Assembly: GCA_027186245.1 (NCBI GenBank)
Contig: CP114487.1
Span: 11,527,001-11,591,000 of the forward strand
Source: Coriaria nepalensis
Lineage: Eukaryota; Streptophyta; Magnoliopsida; Cucurbitales; Coriariaceae
DNA: 64,000 nt
Direction: 5' to 3'
Positions within the stretch are counted from its first letter, which is position 1. Each line of letters begins with the position of its first letter. Position numbers and translations under genes: made by a program. The notes below the pieces were generated by a model. The model had not been told where the DNA came from and ran no database searches. It was given only the letters and a program-made list of their open reading frames with translations. Below, piece after piece: positions 61,346 through 64,000 of this stretch.

Positions 61346-62194
61346 CCAAAGCAACCTCCGAACCATAATTTTAAATCGAGTACTTGAGATGTGAAAATTT
61401 GATGGATTTGATCGGTAATTTTCTCTCTTCCCTCTATTTTTCTGGTTTGAGAATGTAAAATTGTTGTCGGATTAAGACAAAACAGTTGTATGTTTCATGT
61501 TGGGATCGAGTTGATGTACAACTGTAATACGTGATTTTGGATATGATGTTTTGCATTTTGATACGACATGAAACGCTTGCAAATTTGCATCACTTTCAAC
61601 CAGCATAGTGGGCCGATTACGATCAAGGCTTTTAGCCTTTGCACTTTTTCGTTTAGTCTTGGGCTTCCAATTTTGGGCTATGAAAATGATGTATACGTGT
61701 AAGGAAGAAGGGGGTCAAAAAGTTATTTTTCTTTTTAAGAGGGGGTATAAATTTTAAATTTAATCAGGTGGGCCCCAATTGACACCGACCTTTTCCTTCA
61801 TAATTTCATGGTTTGGGAGTCGACATCGGAAGTTGACAAATTGACAATTGACAGTAGTCAAAGGACTTCTAGACTCCTCTAGTAGAAAGAAGCTCGGATA
61901 AGTCAAGCTATCCTAGTGCGAAACGTGGCAGTTGCCACTTGGGATGTCACGTGAAGTAGCCATGTTAGATGGATTCTTTTTGTCTTTCCCTTGGCAACCA
62001 GTCTTAATCGTTTAGAGGGACCCCATGAAATCTTGGCCCATTTAGAATCTTTAGCAATAATTTTAGACAGCATTACCATACTAACATTATTATATATATA
62101 TAATTGAAACCTATGCATGCATGCATAGATATACATATAAAACTGGCATACAAATCAAATAGATATGCAAGAGCGATCGTGTTCATGATCATCA
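61346..62194. other. Spacer, no gene seen
   Basis: The only notable local features are repeated ttgaca words near 61836-61852 and a short (TA) run at about 62091-62102. The part nearest 62195 is 3' UTR of the FPF1-like gene. Confidence 0.45.
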
Positions 62195-62524
62195 TCATAC
62201 GTCTCTAACATGAAAAATATTGGGATTCTTAATCACAATATCGTACATATAGATGGAATTGAACTTAGATAAATCTGTCGGAAGTGAAATCAGGTCGATC
62301 GAAGAATGTTTGTGAAATTGAAAAAGATCGGGATCGCCGCCATAATACCTTTCCCAACCCAACCCGGTTAAGATCCTCTCGAGCGACGAATACGATGTTA
62401 TAGCTTGTCCTGTAGGCAAGTGAACCAAAGCTTTTTTTCTAGATCCGCCACTGCTTCCGGCTTGCTTTCCATCCAATGAGTCAAGTCTAATCACACCGTC
62501 TTTGAATACCCACACTCCCGACAT
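62195..62524 (-). CDS. Flowering-promoting factor 1-like protein (FPF1)
   Basis: FPF1 proteins are ~110-residue plant proteins that promote flowering and affect gibberellin response and root growth; their biochemical role is unknown. This single-exon gene encodes 109 residues and matches throughout: MSGVWVFKDGVIRLDSLDG at the start, KALVHLPTGQAITSYSSLER, LGWERYYGGDPDLFQFHK, then IDLISLPTDLSKFNSIYMYD and a KNPNIFHVRDV ending. I place the start at 62524 because family members begin MSGVWVFK. An in-frame ATG nine codons upstream (62551) would add MSPNTLAPI. The Gly/Ser-rich GSSGGSRKK loop replaces the more acidic stretch seen in FPF1 itself. From memory, FPF1 lies next to CRY3 in Arabidopsis, as it nearly does here. 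Confidence 0.93.
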   Translation of the reverse strand: MSGVWVFKDGVIRLDSLDGKQAGSSGGSRKKALVHLPTGQAITSYSSLERILTGLGWERYYGGDPDLFQFHKHSSIDLISLPTDLSKFNSIYMYDIVIKNPNIFHVRDV

Positions 62525-62877
62525 GATTGGGGCCAGGGTGTTTGGTGACAAGGTTCCGATATTTGGAGAAGGGGATGGATTAAGCTGCTGCTATGGTAGT
62601 AGTTTAGAGATGAGTTGAGGGATTTTAGAGAGGAGGGGAGGAGTTTATATAAGGTGACAAGTGGGGTCCAAAACCAAGACAAGAAGAGAATACTCTAAAT
62701 TGGGAGCTAGTGATTATATGAATTTTAACTTTTGCTTTTGGTTTGAATTATATTTTACATTGTAGGTATTGGGGGGTCCAAAAATAGAGGATAATGGCTA
62801 AGAAGGTCTTGATTTTTTTTAAGAGCCATTAATTGGTGCCTCCTGGGGTTGGATTTTGGGGAGGGAATATCAATGTT

Positions 62878-62880
<3 letters not shown>

Positions 62881-62938
<58 letters not shown>
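62881..62938. repeat. Compound microsatellite (AT)14(AG)15
   Basis: Fourteen AT pairs (62881-62908) pass directly into fifteen AG pairs (62909-62938), about 360-410 bases upstream of the FPF1-like start. Confidence 0.95.
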
Positions 62939-62948
<10 letters not shown>

Positions 62949-63164
62949 CATTTAAAATGTTCTTGGAATATTTACTTCCGATAATTAGAGTAAGGATTAA
63001 GCTCCTTATCAATTGATGTAGCGCACTTATCATCACATGATGAAGCTAAAACACAATCATAACCGTTGGTCTACACGGTCTGAATCAGTAGGGTTTGGAC
63101 TAAATCCATACTTCCAGTGGAACTATGATCTATCGATTGTTTAATCATGAAACGAAAAGATAAG

Positions 63165-63248
63165 ACTTCATACATCATACATCATACTTCATACTTCATA
63201 CTTCATACTTCATACTTCATACTTCATACTTCATACTTCATACTTCAT
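63165..63248. repeat. Seven-base tandem repeat, 12 units
   Basis: The unit acttcat is repeated. The first copy is followed by two acatcat variants, then nine perfect acttcat copies (63186-63248). The perfect block suggests recent expansion. Confidence 0.95.
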
Positions 63249-63843
63249 AGTCAAGAGGACCACTACATCCTATCGTGTCAAGCTTGCATGCATTAATCAA
63301 GAGATGTTGAACGTTACTCTTGAAAAATTAAACATGGAAAAAACAAAGAAAAAAAATGTATATATGTGTAATTAGTATTAGATTACCCACATGGTATCAC
63401 ATGGGCTTTATAATAATCTCATATGTATCTATATGGTCCTCCATGCCTTTATAAACAACATCGACTACCTCGATGTCTAGTCAATTAGTCCATCGATCCA
63501 TCTATCTCCAACTTGTTCGAATCTCTTCGATATTTTTTCATCTCAAAATCCAATTACTTATAAGTCCATTAGTCAATTAAGTGTATAAATACACATCTTG
63601 TTTCTTATGACTCGAACTTTAGACCTACTTGGTTCCCTACAAAGGCTACTATCACTAAATCATAATAAAATGTATATGAACTAACTTACTATAAAATGAA
63701 ACACCCAACAAACATTTCATGATGGTCTTTAAGATTCTTACTTATTTTTACTAAATCAATGTCACACAATACGTAACGTACCCTAACACACTTGATTGAT
63801 TAGGTGTAACTAATTAATTAAACAGAAACAAATTAATTATTGA

Positions 63844-63999
63844 CTAATTCAAAAAGAAATTAGCTAGATCGTGATCTCCAAGCCAATCACCGGCCGGATC
63901 ATCATGCTTGTCCTCTACTGATTCTAGAAAATTAGAGCCAAACTGCAACTGCAAATCCCGGTCGTGATCTTGATCGTCATGATCAGGCCGCCTTTGATC
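63844..63999 (-). CDS. C-terminal end of an unidentified gene (partial)
   Basis: The minus strand stays open from the window edge to a TAG at 63846-63844, giving 52 residues. The peptide is rich in Asp, His and Gln (DHDDQDHDRDLQLQFGSNFL, then WLGDHDLANFFLN at the end). Acidic, hydrophobic-tailed ends like this occur in plant transcription factors such as R2R3-MYB proteins, but nothing in this fragment proves that. The clearly higher GC content compared with the spacer beside it supports coding. The start lies outside the window. Confidence 0.5.
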   Translation of the reverse strand, partial: DQRRPDHDDQDHDRDLQLQFGSNFLESVEDKHDDPAGDWLGDHDLANFFLN

Positions 64000-64000
64000 A

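Larger units (their letters stand above)
62525..63843. other. Promoter of the FPF1-like gene and repeat-rich spacer
   Basis: A TATA-like tatataag sits at about 62646-62653. Two microsatellites (62881-62938 and 63165-63248) lie further upstream. The rest, from 63250 to 63843, is AT-rich without a visible exon. Confidence 0.5.

Noticed and set aside
1..64000. CRISPR arrays, operons, rRNA or bacterial-type mobile elements
   Set aside because: No regularly spaced repeats with unique spacers and no rRNA sequence are visible; the DNA is plant nuclear.

Overview
This window reads as nuclear DNA of a eudicot flowering plant; I cannot name the species. The signs are intron-rich genes with GT-AG (and one GC-AG) junctions, AT-rich spacers, plant-only families (fibrillin, FPF1, DUF1218, CRY-DASH, a prenylation-less G-gamma), and typical plant mobile elements: a copia-derived miniature LTR element, a hAT-type MITE and a decayed LINE. 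All gene models below were spliced by hand from the sequence. Each exon chain keeps an open frame through every junction.

Layout. 0-4 kb: repeat-like spacer, then a small three-exon gene for a 94-residue coiled-coil protein. 4.2-22.8 kb (minus): a 35-exon gene for a ~2560-residue homologue of spastizin/ZFYVE26, carrying a 957-bp LTR element in intron 6. 23.6-26.7 kb (plus): a DDT-domain chromatin protein (DDR4-like), divergent from the spastizin gene. 27.4-30.8 kb (plus): cytosolic aspartyl-tRNA synthetase (IBI1 type). 32.1-33.9 kb (minus): a GPI-type GH17 beta-1,3-glucanase with an X8 domain. 35.9-36.6 kb (plus): a DUF1218 membrane protein. 37-39.5 kb: repeat-rich spacer. 39.5 kb: a possible unannotated transcript start. 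40.7-42.5 kb (minus): plastid RsmH/MraW-type rRNA methyltransferase. 44.0-44.6 kb (plus): heterotrimeric G-protein gamma subunit without a CaaX box. 45.0-45.5 kb: hAT MITE. 46.4-48.8 kb (minus): Lunapark ER-junction protein. 50.0-52.9 kb (minus): cryptochrome DASH (CRY3). 53.2-54.2 kb (minus): fibrillin 6-like plastid protein. 54.8-56.7 kb (plus): selenoprotein H-like thioredoxin-fold protein with CxxC. 57.5-57.9 kb: fasciclin-like arabinogalactan pseudogene. 58-61.3 kb (minus): degenerate LINE. 62.2-62.5 kb (minus): FPF1-like flowering factor. 63.8-64.0 kb: C-terminal end of a gene that runs off the window.

The genes are ordinary single-gene units rather than a co-operating cluster. Several are, from memory, linked in Arabidopsis: DUF1218, GH17, IBI1, Lunapark and the selenoprotein H homologue on chromosome 4 near At4g31, and CRY3 next to FPF1 on chromosome 5. 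The window therefore looks like a conserved ancestral block. I did not find a convincing new multi-gene system. The most notable points are an in-frame stop that separates CRY3 from an upstream in-frame ATG in its expected transit-peptide region, the intronic miniature copia element with matching target duplications, a GC-AG intron, and the promoter-like 39.5-kb locus without a recognisable product.
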